Shown here: one piece after another, positions 44,347-53,534 of the stretch | Layout: every line of letters starts with the position of its first letter | Position numbering within the stretch: the first letter of the stretch is position 1 | Assembly: GCF_030652515.1 (NCBI RefSeq) | Contig: NZ_JAUSAR010000013.1 | Location: 124,001 to 188,000, forward strand | Length of the DNA stretch: 64,000 bases | Reading direction: 5' to 3' | Origin: Aquabacterium sp. | GTDB lineage: Bacteria; Pseudomonadota; Gammaproteobacteria; Burkholderiales; Burkholderiaceae_C | The notes under the pieces: model-generated | Database searches by the model: none | What the model was told of the DNA's origin: nothing | The model's input: only the letters and a program-made list of their open reading frames with translations | Position numbers and translations under genes: made by a program

Positions 44347-46914
44347 GTGTCGTTGTGGATCCCGCTGACCATGGTTGAGCTGGCGCCCACACCGTTGCCC
44401 GCCAATGCGAACGAACCCTTGATGGACGGCGCGGCCGATGGGCCTGCGCAGCCCCGAGCGTCGGCCACCAGCGAGTTCGCCACCGCGCTGTCGCAGGGCT
44501 TCGGGGGTTTGCGTTTCCCGGCCGATCTGGAGCGGCGCTACCAGCAAGGCCGTGCCGATGAACGGTTGCGGCTGATCCACCGTGGCGTGTTCTGGGTGTT
44601 GCTGTTGTGGAACAGCCTCCTGCTCACTGATTGGCTGATGGTGCGCGACCAGTTCGGCAGCGCGCTGCAGTTGCGTTTGCTGTTCTACACCCCCCTGTGC
44701 TTGCTCTGGCTGCTTGGCATCAAACACCTGAGCTCCGCCGCGCGCGAATGGGTTGCGGCGGTCATGGGGCCGGTGGGGGCCGCCGTCACGATCTACCTGT
44801 GCTTGAACAGCCAGGACGAGTTGGCCCCGTCTTACCTGGTCGTCCTGTGCATGGTCCAGTTGATCAATGGCGGCATGATGCAGCTGCGGTTCTGGAAAGC
44901 CATGCTGGTGGACACCGTCATCCTGATGATGTACGCGTGGGCCGCCTTGACCCTGCCCAACCCGCCCACGGCGGTCATGATCGCGATGACGCTGGTCATG
45001 GTGTCGGTCATCGTGTTCACGCTGTATGGCAGCTACTGGCTGGAGCACGAAGACCGCTCCAACTGGCTGATGCTGGAGCACGAGCAATGGCTGCAACGCC
45101 AACTGGTGCAGGGCAACCAGCAATTGGAGAGACTCTCGCGTTTCGATCCCTTGACCTCGCTGGCCAACCGCCGTCATTTCGACGAGTTCCTGAAGCACAC
45201 CTGGGCTCGCGCCAGCCACGACGGTGACGCCGCGGCCCTGCTGATGATCGACATCGACCACTTCAAGGCCTACAACGACGAGCATGGCCACCCGGCCGGT
45301 GATGCCTGCCTCCAGGCCGTGGCCGAGGCTTTGCGGGATTGCCTGCGCCAGCCTGAAGACCTGGTGGCACGCTACGGTGGCGAAGAGTTCATCGCGCTGT
45401 TGAGCCACTCGGACCTGCCGGCGGCCATGGTGGCGGCCGAGCGGGTGCGGGCTGGCGTGGCCAGCGGCACCACCCCGGTCACGGTGAGCATCGGGGTGGC
45501 CAGCGTGCGTCCTGGTGCCCACGGCATCACGCCGACCGGGCTGATGGCCGCGGCCGATCAAGCCTTGTACCAGGCCAAGGGCGACGGACGCAACCGGGTG
45601 TGCTCGGCCGATGTCCAGCCATCGTCAGACCTGGCGCAGGTGCCGCCCGAGCCCCTGGCGACCTTGCCAGGCGAGCCGATCCCCTCCGCCGCGTTGCACG
45701 ACGAGGTGGCGTTGGCCCAGGCGCAGATCGACCGCAGCTGTTCCTGGATGCGCTTTCCTGCCGCCCTGGAGCAGCAATTCCTGAACAACGGCGCCCCGGC
45801 TCGCCTGCGCTATCTGGTGCTCAGCGGGATCCTCTCGCTCTTCGTGTTCAATGGCTTCCTTTGGGCCGACTATCTGATGGCGGCGGACGTGTTCGAGCTG
45901 GCCGTCAAGATCCGCCTGGGCCTGTTCACACCCCTGGCCATCGCCTTGCTGCTGCTGGGCTGGTTTGGCCGCGACTGGGTGTTGCGCACTGTGCCGCCCA
46001 TGCTGGTGGAGTGCCTGGTGCTGGTCAGTGGCGTGTTCTCGGCGGCCTGCGTGGCCTACATCCTGGCCGCCACCCGCAGCCCGACGGGGCAGTACTACCA
46101 CGTGGGCCTGATGGTGGTGGTCATTTACGCCAACATCGTGCAGCGGCTGCGCTTCTGGTACGCGCTGGCTTGCTCTGTGGCCATCCTGGCCATGCACATT
46201 GGTGGAGTGCTGATGGTGCCCGCTTTCAATGAGCGCCTGATCCTGCCCGTCATCTCCCTGGTCGGCGCCACCGTGGTCTCCACCCTGATGGCCAACTACG
46301 CCATGGAGCGCGACGAGCGCAAGCGCTACCTGCTGGTTCTGCGGCAAAAGCAGTTGCTGCAAGATCTGGACGAGGTGCACCAACGCTTGCAGAACCTGGC
46401 CCGGGTGGACGTGCTCACCGGCGCCTACAACCGCCGCCACCTGCAGGAGTATTTGCGCCAGACCTGGCAGCGGGCCCAGCACGGGCAAGGCGAGGTGGCC
46501 GTGATCATGCTGGACGTGGACCACTTCAAGAAATACAACGACCGCTATGGCCACCCGGCCGGCGACCGTTGCCTGGTCCAGGTGGCCGAGGTCATGCAGG
46601 CCTGCCTGCGCCGACCTGGCGACCTCGTAGCCCGCTACGGTGGCGAGGAGTTCATCGCGGTGCTGCCGCAAACCAGCGCCGAGCTGGCGCAGCAAGCGGC
46701 CGAGCGCATACGCTTGGCCGTGCAAGCCTTGCAGGTTCGGCACGAAGGATCAGACACGGCCGCCATGGTGACGGTCAGCGTGGGTGTGGCCAGCGCGCGG
46801 GCCGGTGCCGGGCAGACCGAATCCGACCTGATCGCGGCGGCCGATGCGGCCCTGTACCAAGCCAAACACGGTGGCCGCAACCGGGTCAGCCTGGCCGCGG
46901 CCAGGCGAGCCTGA
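44347..46914 (+). CDS. Membrane diguanylate cyclase with duplicated architecture (two sensor-GGDEF units)
   Basis: 855 residues built as two similar halves. Half one (about 52-420) starts GGLRFPADLERRYQQG, has about six membrane helices, then GGDEF with GGEEF at 344-348. Half two (about 466-855) starts SWMRFPAALEQQFLNNG, has similar helices, then GGEEF at 765-769. Both active sites look intact (DIDHFKAYND, DVDHFKKYND). Only the second has the RxxD inhibitory site (RPGD, 756-759); the first has QPED. A cyclic-di-GMP synthase that may dimerise within one chain. Start GTG 44347, or ATG 44371. Confidence 0.88.
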   Translation: MSLWIPLTMVELAPTPLPANANEPLMDGAADGPAQPRASATSEFATALSQGFGGLRFPADLERRYQQGRADERLRLIHRGVFWVLLLWNSLLLTDWLMVRDQFGSALQLRLLFYTPLCLLWLLGIKHLSSAAREWVAAVMGPVGAAVTIYLCLNSQDELAPSYLVVLCMVQLINGGMMQLRFWKAMLVDTVILMMYAWAALTLPNPPTAVMIAMTLVMVSVIVFTLYGSYWLEHEDRSNWLMLEHEQWLQRQLVQGNQQLERLSRFDPLTSLANRRHFDEFLKHTWARASHDGDAAALLMIDIDHFKAYNDEHGHPAGDACLQAVAEALRDCLRQPEDLVARYGGEEFIALLSHSDLPAAMVAAERVRAGVASGTTPVTVSIGVASVRPGAHGITPTGLMAAADQALYQAKGDGRNRVCSADVQPSSDLAQVPPEPLATLPGEPIPSAALHDEVALAQAQIDRSCSWMRFPAALEQQFLNNGAPARLRYLVLSGILSLFVFNGFLWADYLMAADVFELAVKIRLGLFTPLAIALLLLGWFGRDWVLRTVPPMLVECLVLVSGVFSAACVAYILAATRSPTGQYYHVGLMVVVIYANIVQRLRFWYALACSVAILAMHIGGVLMVPAFNERLILPVISLVGATVVSTLMANYAMERDERKRYLLVLRQKQLLQDLDEVHQRLQNLARVDVLTGAYNRRHLQEYLRQTWQRAQHGQGEVAVIMLDVDHFKKYNDRYGHPAGDRCLVQVAEVMQACLRRPGDLVARYGGEEFIAVLPQTSAELAQQAAERIRLAVQALQVRHEGSDTAAMVTVSVGVASARAGAGQTESDLIAAADAALYQAKHGGRNRVSLAAARRA

Positions 46915-46915
46915 A

Positions 46916-47719
46916 TCAGTCAGGCTTGAAAACCTGGCGCACGTGGGCGACGATGTCGTCGGGCGCGGGCACCGTTTCCGAGCCGGGCACGGTCAATTGC
47001 ATCCAGCGCCTCAGGCCGGCCCACGCGAACAGGTTGTGTTTGACGACCGAATCGAGGTCGGCCTTGAAGCCCGTGTCGGACCACGCGATGGCCGTGTGGA
47101 CGGCCGTGCCCACCAGGCCGCTGGCGGCCAGTTTCAAATCGATCTCGGTGCTCACCTGTGGGTGCAAGCCCTGCGTCAGCGTTTCGATGACCTGCTGATA
47201 GACCAGCAGCGCCGATTGGCCTTCGCGGAGCTTGGATTGCTCGCGCCAGACGCCATCAATCAGGATGATCTGGACGCGGCGCGGGTCGTCGCGGATGAAG
47301 CGCAAGAAGGCGCCCAGGCCCGATTCCAGAAGCGCTTCTTCATTCAGTGGGGCCTGCATGATGGCGCCGCTGACGGCGGCCATGAGGTCGCGCACCAAGT
47401 GCTTGAACACGGTGTCGAAAACCTCGTGCGTGCTCTTGAAGGATTCGTAGAAATAGCGCTCGCTCAGGCGTGATTGCGCGCAGATGTCGCGCATGGTGGC
47501 CCGCGCGAACCCTTGCTGCCCAAAAACCTCGATGCCCGCATCGATCAGCCGCCGCCGCCGCAAACGGGTGCGCTCCTCCAGCGGGACGCCCGAGTACATG
47601 CGCGGTTTCACGTCGGCGGGTGGCGGTTGCAAAGGCATTGGGAATTGGACAACGACGATGGCTGATTTGATCGACACCTTGAGTATGGGGTCATCCAGCC
47701 GTCGCAAGGGTGTTTCCAT
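46916..47719 (-). CDS. TetR-family transcriptional regulator
   Basis: Up to 267 residues. The TetR HTH is at RRRRLIDAGIEVFGQQGFAR and MRDICAQSRLSERYFYESFKS. The ligand domain continues through LRFIRDDPRRVQIILIDGVW. The start is unclear: ATG 47719 gives a long unstructured N-terminus, while ATG 47638 (MPLQPPPAD) is closer to family length, and neither has a strong ribosome site. It is divergent from the secreted lipase gene, with a palindrome between, so it likely represses the lipase gene. It is convergent with the diguanylate cyclase (1 base apart). Confidence 0.82.
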   Translation of the reverse strand: METPLRRLDDPILKVSIKSAIVVVQFPMPLQPPPADVKPRMYSGVPLEERTRLRRRRLIDAGIEVFGQQGFARATMRDICAQSRLSERYFYESFKSTHEVFDTVFKHLVRDLMAAVSGAIMQAPLNEEALLESGLGAFLRFIRDDPRRVQIILIDGVWREQSKLREGQSALLVYQQVIETLTQGLHPQVSTEIDLKLAASGLVGTAVHTAIAWSDTGFKADLDSVVKHNLFAWAGLRRWMQLTVPGSETVPAPDDIVAHVRQVFKPD

Positions 47720-47840
47720 GCTTGTGAAAACCCCTTAGGTTGTCGTTTTAGCCCCCCTTTTGACTACCAGGCCCGTGTTCGCGGGGGGAAGGGTGAAAGG
47801 GCGGCTCACCTTGGCGCAAACCCTCTGATGAACTGCTTAA

Positions 47841-47857
47841 TCAGTTTGTCAAACTGA
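47841..47857. promoter_or_regulatory. Palindrome between the TetR and lipase genes
   Basis: Perfect 8-bp arms TCAGTTTG / CAAACTGA around a single T, 72 bases before the lipase ATG. Candidate TetR operator. A 9-bp direct repeat TAATCGATC (47869-47877 and 47883-47891) lies just downstream. Confidence 0.5.
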
Positions 47858-47928
47858 CCCCATGCGATTAATCGATCGCTGGTAATCGATCCCCGATAGG
47901 TTGCCGGAACCAAAATGGAGAGAGACTC

Positions 47929-49722
47929 ATGATGACCACCTTCTTTCGCCGCCCCGCTCTGGCACTGCCTTTGGCTGCCATGGCCCTGGCGGTGACGTCG
48001 GCCTACGCGGCCCCCACGGCCGGCCCATCCGGCATCGCCTTCTACACGGCCCCGGCCAGCCTCACCGGCGTCCATGGTGACCTGATCTCTTACCGCACCA
48101 CGACCGTCAACCTGGGTGCCACGGCGCCAGCCGTCAAGGCCTGGAACGTGATGTACCAGTCCACCGATTCGGTGGGCGCTGCCAACGTGGTCACCGGCAC
48201 GGTGCTGGTCCCGACGGCCGCCTGGGCGGGCACGGGTGAACGCCCCATCGTTTCATATGCCGTGGGCACCCACGGTCTGGCCCAACCTTGCGCGCCTTCG
48301 CTGCAAATGGCCGCTGGCAAGGACTATGAAGCCGCCAACATCGCCGCCGCCCTGAAGGCCGGTTACGCGGTTCTGGTTTCCGACTACGCGGGTTACACCA
48401 CCGGCAGCACGCCCACTTACCTGGCCGGTGCTTCGCAAGGCAACGCCGTGCTGGACATCGTCCGCGCGGCCAGCCAAATCCCGTCGGTGGGCCTGAGCGC
48501 CACCGCCAAGACTGCCATCTGGGGTTACTCGCAAGGTGGCCAAAGCGCCTCCTGGGCCGCTGAACGCAAGGCCACCTACGTGCCCAGCCTGAACCTGGTG
48601 GGCGTGGCCGCCGGCGGCACCCCCGCTGACTTCATCACCACGGCCAAGTACCTGGACGGCTCCAACGGCGCCTCCTTCCTGTTCGGCGGTGTGGTCGGCC
48701 TGGCCGAGCAATACCCCACCGCCATCCCGCTGGACACGCTGGCCAATGCCACTGGCCAAGCCGCCATCGCCCGTGCCAAGAACCAGTGCGTGTTCGAGTC
48801 GCTGTTCGACCTGATGAATGACAGCCTGTCCGAGTACACGGTGGGCAACCAGACGCTGGACCAGCTGATCGCCGTGCCCGCGATCAACGCCACGCTGAAG
48901 GCGCAGAACCTGGGCGCCACCAAGGTCCCCGTGCCGATGTACCAGTACCACGGCCAGGCCGACGAGTTCATCCCCATCGAACAGCACGTGGATTTGAAGC
49001 GCAAGTACTGCGCCAAGTTCAGCAATGTGTACTTCGACGTGTACCCCAGCGAGCACATCGTGACGCAGTTCCAGGCCGCACCCACCGTGCTGACCTGGCT
49101 GGGTGACCGCTTCAATGGCAAGAGCGCGACCAGCAGCTGCCTGACCTTGTCGGCCGTGCCCAAATCGACCGCCAACCCCAACAAGGGCAACTTCGTGGTG
49201 TCCCTCAAGAGCTGGCCTCTGGTTGCCAGCGTGGGCCTGAAGACCCTGGGTCAGACCGTGAACCTGCCCACCACCTCGACCTTCACGGCCGAGACGGACA
49301 TCACGGCCCAACGCCTGACCGGCACCCTCTCGGTGCCGAACTTCAGCCAGTCGATCAAGATCCTGGGCATTGGCTCGCAGGTCGGCATGAAGATCACGCC
49401 TGTGGGCGAGGCCACCGGCACGGTGTCGCTGGACAACGATGGCCAGTTGCACGTTCATGGCCTGGTCAAGGCCGACATCACGATCACGTCCCTGTCGGGT
49501 CTGCCGATCGGTTCGTGCAAGACGGTGACGCCAGTCGAGTTCCCCATCGACTTCGATGGTCCGATCTCTTCACTGGGCAATGGCAACCTGAACTTCTCGG
49601 GCACGACGACCTTCCCGCAACTGAAGGGCTGCGGCGTCTCGGCGATCCTGACCGCGGTCATGTCCGGCCCTGGCCAGACCTACTCGTTCACCGTGAAGCC
49701 CCCGGCTCCCCGCAAGTTCTGA
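47929..49722 (+). CDS. Secreted lipase/esterase (LIP/secretory lipase family) with C-terminal extra domain
   Basis: 597 residues with a signal peptide (cleavage near AYA-AP, 28). The alpha/beta-hydrolase part (about 35-400) has nucleophile Ser201 in WGYSQGGQSASW, Asp345 in YHGQADEFIP and His376 in YPSEHIVTQ, as in the secretory lipase family. Six cysteines in the catalytic and early tail regions suggest disulphides. Residues about 405-597 form an additional beta-rich domain (VGLKTLGQTVNLPTTSTF, LSVPNFSQSIKILG, LHVHGLVKADITI) I do not recognise. A strong terminator follows the gene. Confidence 0.88.
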   Translation: MMTTFFRRPALALPLAAMALAVTSAYAAPTAGPSGIAFYTAPASLTGVHGDLISYRTTTVNLGATAPAVKAWNVMYQSTDSVGAANVVTGTVLVPTAAWAGTGERPIVSYAVGTHGLAQPCAPSLQMAAGKDYEAANIAAALKAGYAVLVSDYAGYTTGSTPTYLAGASQGNAVLDIVRAASQIPSVGLSATAKTAIWGYSQGGQSASWAAERKATYVPSLNLVGVAAGGTPADFITTAKYLDGSNGASFLFGGVVGLAEQYPTAIPLDTLANATGQAAIARAKNQCVFESLFDLMNDSLSEYTVGNQTLDQLIAVPAINATLKAQNLGATKVPVPMYQYHGQADEFIPIEQHVDLKRKYCAKFSNVYFDVYPSEHIVTQFQAAPTVLTWLGDRFNGKSATSSCLTLSAVPKSTANPNKGNFVVSLKSWPLVASVGLKTLGQTVNLPTTSTFTAETDITAQRLTGTLSVPNFSQSIKILGIGSQVGMKITPVGEATGTVSLDNDGQLHVHGLVKADITITSLSGLPIGSCKTVTPVEFPIDFDGPISSLGNGNLNFSGTTTFPQLKGCGVSAILTAVMSGPGQTYSFTVKPPAPRKF

Positions 49723-49748
49723 TCACCGCCTGAGGTGAACTGAACGCG

Positions 49749-49785
49749 AGGCCGACCCACCTTTGAAAAGGCGGGTCGGCCTTTT
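49749..49785 (+). terminator. Rho-independent terminator after the lipase gene
   Basis: Ten-bp perfect stem AGGCCGACCC / GGGTCGGCCT with extra CCTTT/AAAGG pairing inside, followed by TTTT. It separates the lipase gene from the membrane-protein gene. Confidence 0.85.
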
Positions 49786-49896
49786 GTCTTTCTACGGGTT
49801 TTCTCGCCCGGGTTTTACTGAGTGGGCATTTTGTCCCACCCTGTGCACACTGCCGGTTGACACCGATTTGGCGGAACAAATCTAAGGATTCGAAAA

Positions 49897-50550
49897 ATGG
49901 CACAAGTTCAAGTGGCGCGCAGCGCGGGCAAACAGTGGTTCGCCTTGCTGGCCCTGATTGGTGGGGCGATGGCGGCCGTGCTGTGGTGGTGGTCCCACCG
50001 CGATGATGCGGCCGTGAGCGAGCCTGTGGCCAGTTCGGCCCCTGCCCCCGAGGCCGCTGCTCTGGTCCAGCCAGTGGCGCTGGCCCAGCCCGCGGCCGCC
50101 TTGCCCACCACCGAGGCGGGCTTGATGGCCCAACAAGCCGCTGCCGCCCAGGTCGTGGCGCGTGCGCCCGCCATGAAGCCCATCACGGGGCCTGTCACGG
50201 AGCGCCCGGAGTTCGTGTCTGAAATGGAGTGGACGATGCTGAAAGGCGTTGCCCAGCAAAACGCCACGCCCGACGCGGAGCTGACGCGCCTGGTCAACAA
50301 GCTGCGCTTCATGAAGCAACTGGAGCTGTGGCAGTCGATGGAGCACTCCAATGACATGGCCAAACGCCAGCTGCTGGCCGAGCAACTGCTGGACGATCTG
50401 CCCCAGCGCGTGGCCAATGCCGACCTGGACAAGCCAGAAGCCCAGAAGCTGCAAGCCTCCTTGCTGAAGGATGCCGTGAGCGACGAGCAAGCGCGCAAGA
50501 AGCGCGCTGAAGTGGAATCCCGCCGCCTGGGTGCTTCCGCCGCCAGCTGA
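49897..50550 (+). CDS. Membrane-anchored protein of unknown function
   Basis: 217 residues. One membrane helix (FALLALIGGAMAAVLWWW, about 15-32) is followed by an Ala/Pro/Val-rich linker (about 35-95). Then comes a charged helical region (FVSEMEWTMLKGVAQQNA, LRFMKQLELWQSMEHSND, LLAEQLLDDLPQRVANAD). The layout of anchor, Ala/Pro linker and helices is like a short lipase-chaperone (Lif) protein, and the preceding gene encodes a secreted lipase. However, I see no clear Lif signature and a strong terminator lies between. AAGGATT precedes the ATG. Confidence 0.6.
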   Translation: MAQVQVARSAGKQWFALLALIGGAMAAVLWWWSHRDDAAVSEPVASSAPAPEAAALVQPVALAQPAAALPTTEAGLMAQQAAAAQVVARAPAMKPITGPVTERPEFVSEMEWTMLKGVAQQNATPDAELTRLVNKLRFMKQLELWQSMEHSNDMAKRQLLAEQLLDDLPQRVANADLDKPEAQKLQASLLKDAVSDEQARKKRAEVESRRLGASAAS

Positions 50551-50551
50551 T

Positions 50552-51931
50552 TCAGATGCCGCTGGGCCCCATCCCCGGGATCCAGTTGGTGCCGGCCAGT
50601 GGCACACGCGCCATGGCCGCCGCCTCCACCGTGAGGGCTACCAAGTCTTCGGGCTCCAGGTGGTGCACGTTCTGTTTGCCGCAGGCCCGTGCCAGGGTGG
50701 TCAATTCCATCGTCAAAGTTTTCAAATAGTTCTTGAGCTGCTTGGCACCCCAGGCGGGCTCCAGGCGTTGCTCCAGCACCGCGTCTTGCGTGGTCACGCC
50801 CACGGGGCATTTGCCGGTGTGGCAGTGGTGGCAAAAGCCTGCTTGCGTGCCCAGTGCCGCGTAGTCGGCCTGCGCGCTGAGCAATTGGCCACCTTGCTGG
50901 TAGGTGTCGCGGTTGCAGCCCAATGACATCAACACGCCCTGGCCGATGGCCACGGCATCGGCGCCCAGGGCCAAGGCCTTGGCCACGTCGGCACCCGTGC
51001 GGATGCCGCCCGACACGATCAACTGCACCTTGCCGACCATGTCCAGGTCTTCCAGCGCCGCCACGGCTTGGCGCACGGCGGCCAGCGTGGGGATGCCCAC
51101 GTGTTCTATGAAGCAGGTCTGGGTCGCCGCGGTGCCGCCTTGCATGCCGTCGACCACGATCACGTCGGCGCCCGCGTGCACGGCCAGCTTCACATCGTTG
51201 AAGACGCGAGTGGCGCCCACCTTCACGTAGATGGGCTTTTCCCAATCGGTGAGTTCGCGCAGTTCCTGGATCTTGATGGTGAGGTCGTCGGGGCCGGTCC
51301 AGTCGGGGTGGCGGCACGCTGATCGCTGGTCCACGCCTTCGGGCAGGGTGCGCATCTTGGCCACGCGGGGGTTGACCTTCTGGCCCAGCAGCATGCCGCC
51401 GCCGCCGGGCTTGGCGCCCTGGCCTAGCACCACCTCGATGGCATCGGCGCGGCGCACGTCGTCGGGGTTGAAGCCGTAGCGCGAGGGCAGGCATTGGTAG
51501 ACCAGGGTCTTGGAGGACTGGCGCTCCTCCTGGGTCATGCCGCCGTCGCCCGTGGTGGTCGAGGTGCCCATGGCGGTGGCGGCCAGGCCCAAGGCTTCCT
51601 TCACATTGGCCGACAAGGCGCCGAAGCTCATGCCGGCGATGGTGATGGGCGTCTCTAACACGATGGGTTTCTTGGCGAAGCGGGTGCCCAGCACCGTGCG
51701 GGTGCTGCACTTCTCGCGATAGCCCTCCAGCGGGTAGCGTGACAGCGAGGCGCCGAGGAAGACGAGGTCGTCGAAGTGCGGCAGTGCGCGCTTGGCGCCC
51801 AGGCCGCGGATTTCGTACAAACCGGTTTGCGAGGCGCGGTGGATGTAGTCCAGCGTGCTGCGGTCGAACAGGGCCGACTCTTCGCGTTGCAGGGGCTTGA
51901 AGGCGATGGGGTGTTCGGTGGGGGCGTTCAT
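50552..51931 (-). CDS. glxD: FMN-binding glutamate-synthase-like protein (GlxD/MgsC)
   Basis: 459 residues corresponding to the FMN barrel of glutamate synthase. MSFGALSANVKEALGLAATAMG, SRYGF, GGGGMLLGQKVNPRVAKMR, VIVVDGMQGGTAATQ and VSGGIRTGADVAKALALGAD line the FMN site. A 3Fe-4S cluster motif is at Cys367, Cys370 and Cys375 (CHHCHTGKC). This is the electron-transfer subunit of split, Glx-type synthases, which in some bacteria make N-methylglutamate rather than glutamate. It starts 3 bases after glxC and ends the four-gene operon. Confidence 0.9.
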   Translation of the reverse strand: MNAPTEHPIAFKPLQREESALFDRSTLDYIHRASQTGLYEIRGLGAKRALPHFDDLVFLGASLSRYPLEGYREKCSTRTVLGTRFAKKPIVLETPITIAGMSFGALSANVKEALGLAATAMGTSTTTGDGGMTQEERQSSKTLVYQCLPSRYGFNPDDVRRADAIEVVLGQGAKPGGGGMLLGQKVNPRVAKMRTLPEGVDQRSACRHPDWTGPDDLTIKIQELRELTDWEKPIYVKVGATRVFNDVKLAVHAGADVIVVDGMQGGTAATQTCFIEHVGIPTLAAVRQAVAALEDLDMVGKVQLIVSGGIRTGADVAKALALGADAVAIGQGVLMSLGCNRDTYQQGGQLLSAQADYAALGTQAGFCHHCHTGKCPVGVTTQDAVLEQRLEPAWGAKQLKNYLKTLTMELTTLARACGKQNVHHLEPEDLVALTVEAAAMARVPLAGTNWIPGMGPSGI

Positions 51932-51934
51932 GGA

Positions 51935-52624
51935 TCAGTACTCCTGCTCGGCGTCGGCGTTCCAGTGGTAAAGGCTGCGGCTGGAGGCCACGCGTTTGAA
52001 CTCATGCGGGTCATGCTTGAAGCCTGCGTCTTGCAGCAGTTGCGTCAAGGCGCTGATGTCGGCGTCCAGCAAGGGCTCGATTTGCGCATCGGCGCCCAGC
52101 GACTTGATGTCGCCGCGCACGTAGATCACGGCTTCGTACAGCGAATCGCCAAGCGCATCGCCCGCGTGGCCGCAGACCACCATGCGCCCGGCTTGCGCCA
52201 TGAAGCCCGAGAAGCTGCCCACCGAGCCGCCGACCACGATGTCGCCGCCCTTGAGCGAGATGCCGCAGCGCAGGCCCGCATCGCCATCGATGACCAGCAG
52301 GCCGCCATGCGCCGAGGCGCCTGCGCTGTTGGAGGCAAAGCCCTTGATGTGGACCTTGCCGCTCATCATGTTCTCGGCCGCGCCGGTGCTGGCACTGCCT
52401 TCGATGGTCACGTCGGCGAACTTGTTCATGCCGGCGGCGTAGTAACCCGCGTGGCCGTGGATGGTGACCTTGACTGGCGCGTTGATGCCCACGGCCAGGT
52501 TGTGCGCGCCATCGGGATTGAAGACCTCCACGTGCTGGTCGGCCAGTTCATTGGCCGGGCCGTGCAGGTGCTGGTTGAGCTGGCGCACGGTGGCGCGGCT
52601 CAAATCGAAACTCAGGCTTTCCAT
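51935..52624 (-). CDS. glxC: GltB C-terminal (GXGXG) domain protein (GlxC/MgsB)
   Basis: 229-residue stand-alone version of the right-handed beta-helix domain of glutamate synthase. Repeated glycine motifs (VTIHGHAGYYAAGMNKFADV, GLRCGISLKGGDIVVGGSVG, GRMVVCGHAGDALGDSLYEA) are typical. It is structural, joining the amidotransferase and FMN subunits. ATG 52624 lies 13 bases inside the end of glxB, so translation is coupled. Confidence 0.9.
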   Translation of the reverse strand: MESLSFDLSRATVRQLNQHLHGPANELADQHVEVFNPDGAHNLAVGINAPVKVTIHGHAGYYAAGMNKFADVTIEGSASTGAAENMMSGKVHIKGFASNSAGASAHGGLLVIDGDAGLRCGISLKGGDIVVGGSVGSFSGFMAQAGRMVVCGHAGDALGDSLYEAVIYVRGDIKSLGADAQIEPLLDADISALTQLLQDAGFKHDPHEFKRVASSRSLYHWNADAEQEY

Positions 52625-53520
52625 ACGTACATCTCCTCGGGGGCAGGCTCGAACACTTTGGCGTGCTGGATGTCGGGCAAATGGGCGAGCGAGCGGAACT
52701 CGCTGGCGATGGCCACGTAGTCGTCGGTCTCGGCGACCACGGCAGGCTTGCAGGCGAAGGGGTCGCGGATCAGGGCCAGCTCGGTGGCCGTGCCCATCAG
52801 GAACGTGTAGAAGCCGTCGAGGGCCTCGAAGCCTTTTTGCAAGGCGCCATGCAGGTCGTCGCCTTCGCGCAGGCGCCATTCCAGGAAGCGGCAAGCCGCC
52901 TCGGTGTCGTTGTCGGTCTCGAACTTGATGCCGCGTGGCTCCAACATGCGGCGGATGCCGTTGGGGTTGGACAGCGAGCCGTTGTGCACCAGGCAGAAGT
53001 CTTCACCGGCGGTGAAAGGGTGGGCTCGGTCGGGCGTGACGGCCGACTCGGTGGCCATGCGCGTGTGGCCCACCAGGTGGCTGCCGGCCAGTTGGTTGAA
53101 GCCATAGCGCGCGGCCACTTGCGAAGGCGTGCCGATGTCCTTGTAGAGGTCGATGCTGCGGCCGGCCGACAGCAAATGCAGCTTGGGGTTGAAGGCATTG
53201 ACCCAGTCTTTCACCGGGTCCACATCGCCTTCGAAGGTGAGGATGGCGTGGTTGCCTTTGAGCTGCGCTGTGGCGCTGACCTTCAAGGCCTCGTTCAGCG
53301 AGCCGATCAGCACGGGCCAGTCATAGCGATCGGCCTCAGGCGTGAGGCCCGAGTAAACGCTGATCTTGCGTTGCCCTTCTGGCAAGGGTTGCGAGAACAC
53401 GGCCAGTCCAGCCGAATCAGGGCCGCGCTCGGTCATGCCGATCAGCATGGGCACCATCAACTCGCCGAGCTGGCCGCGCAGCGAGGGCGTTTTCAAAAGG
53501 AGTCCGACAATTCCGCACAT
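52612..53520 (-). CDS. glxB: Class II glutamine amidotransferase (GlxB/MgsA)
   Basis: 302-residue Ntn-type amidotransferase. The start at 53520 places the catalytic Cys at position 2 (MCGIVG). VGHTRMATESAVTPDRAHPF, FCLVHNGSLSNPNGIRRML and ETDNDTEAACRFLEWRL are the expected substrate and oxyanion motifs. It releases ammonia, or accepts a modified glutamine in the N-methylglutamate pathway, for the FMN subunit. Fourteen bases separate it from the glutamine synthetase gene. Confidence 0.9.
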   Translation of the reverse strand: MCGIVGLLLKTPSLRGQLGELMVPMLIGMTERGPDSAGLAVFSQPLPEGQRKISVYSGLTPEADRYDWPVLIGSLNEALKVSATAQLKGNHAILTFEGDVDPVKDWVNAFNPKLHLLSAGRSIDLYKDIGTPSQVAARYGFNQLAGSHLVGHTRMATESAVTPDRAHPFTAGEDFCLVHNGSLSNPNGIRRMLEPRGIKFETDNDTEAACRFLEWRLREGDDLHGALQKGFEALDGFYTFLMGTATELALIRDPFACKPAVVAETDDYVAIASEFRSLAHLPDIQHAKVFEPAPEEMYVWKA

Positions 53521-53534
53521 TGGGGTGTTCTCTT

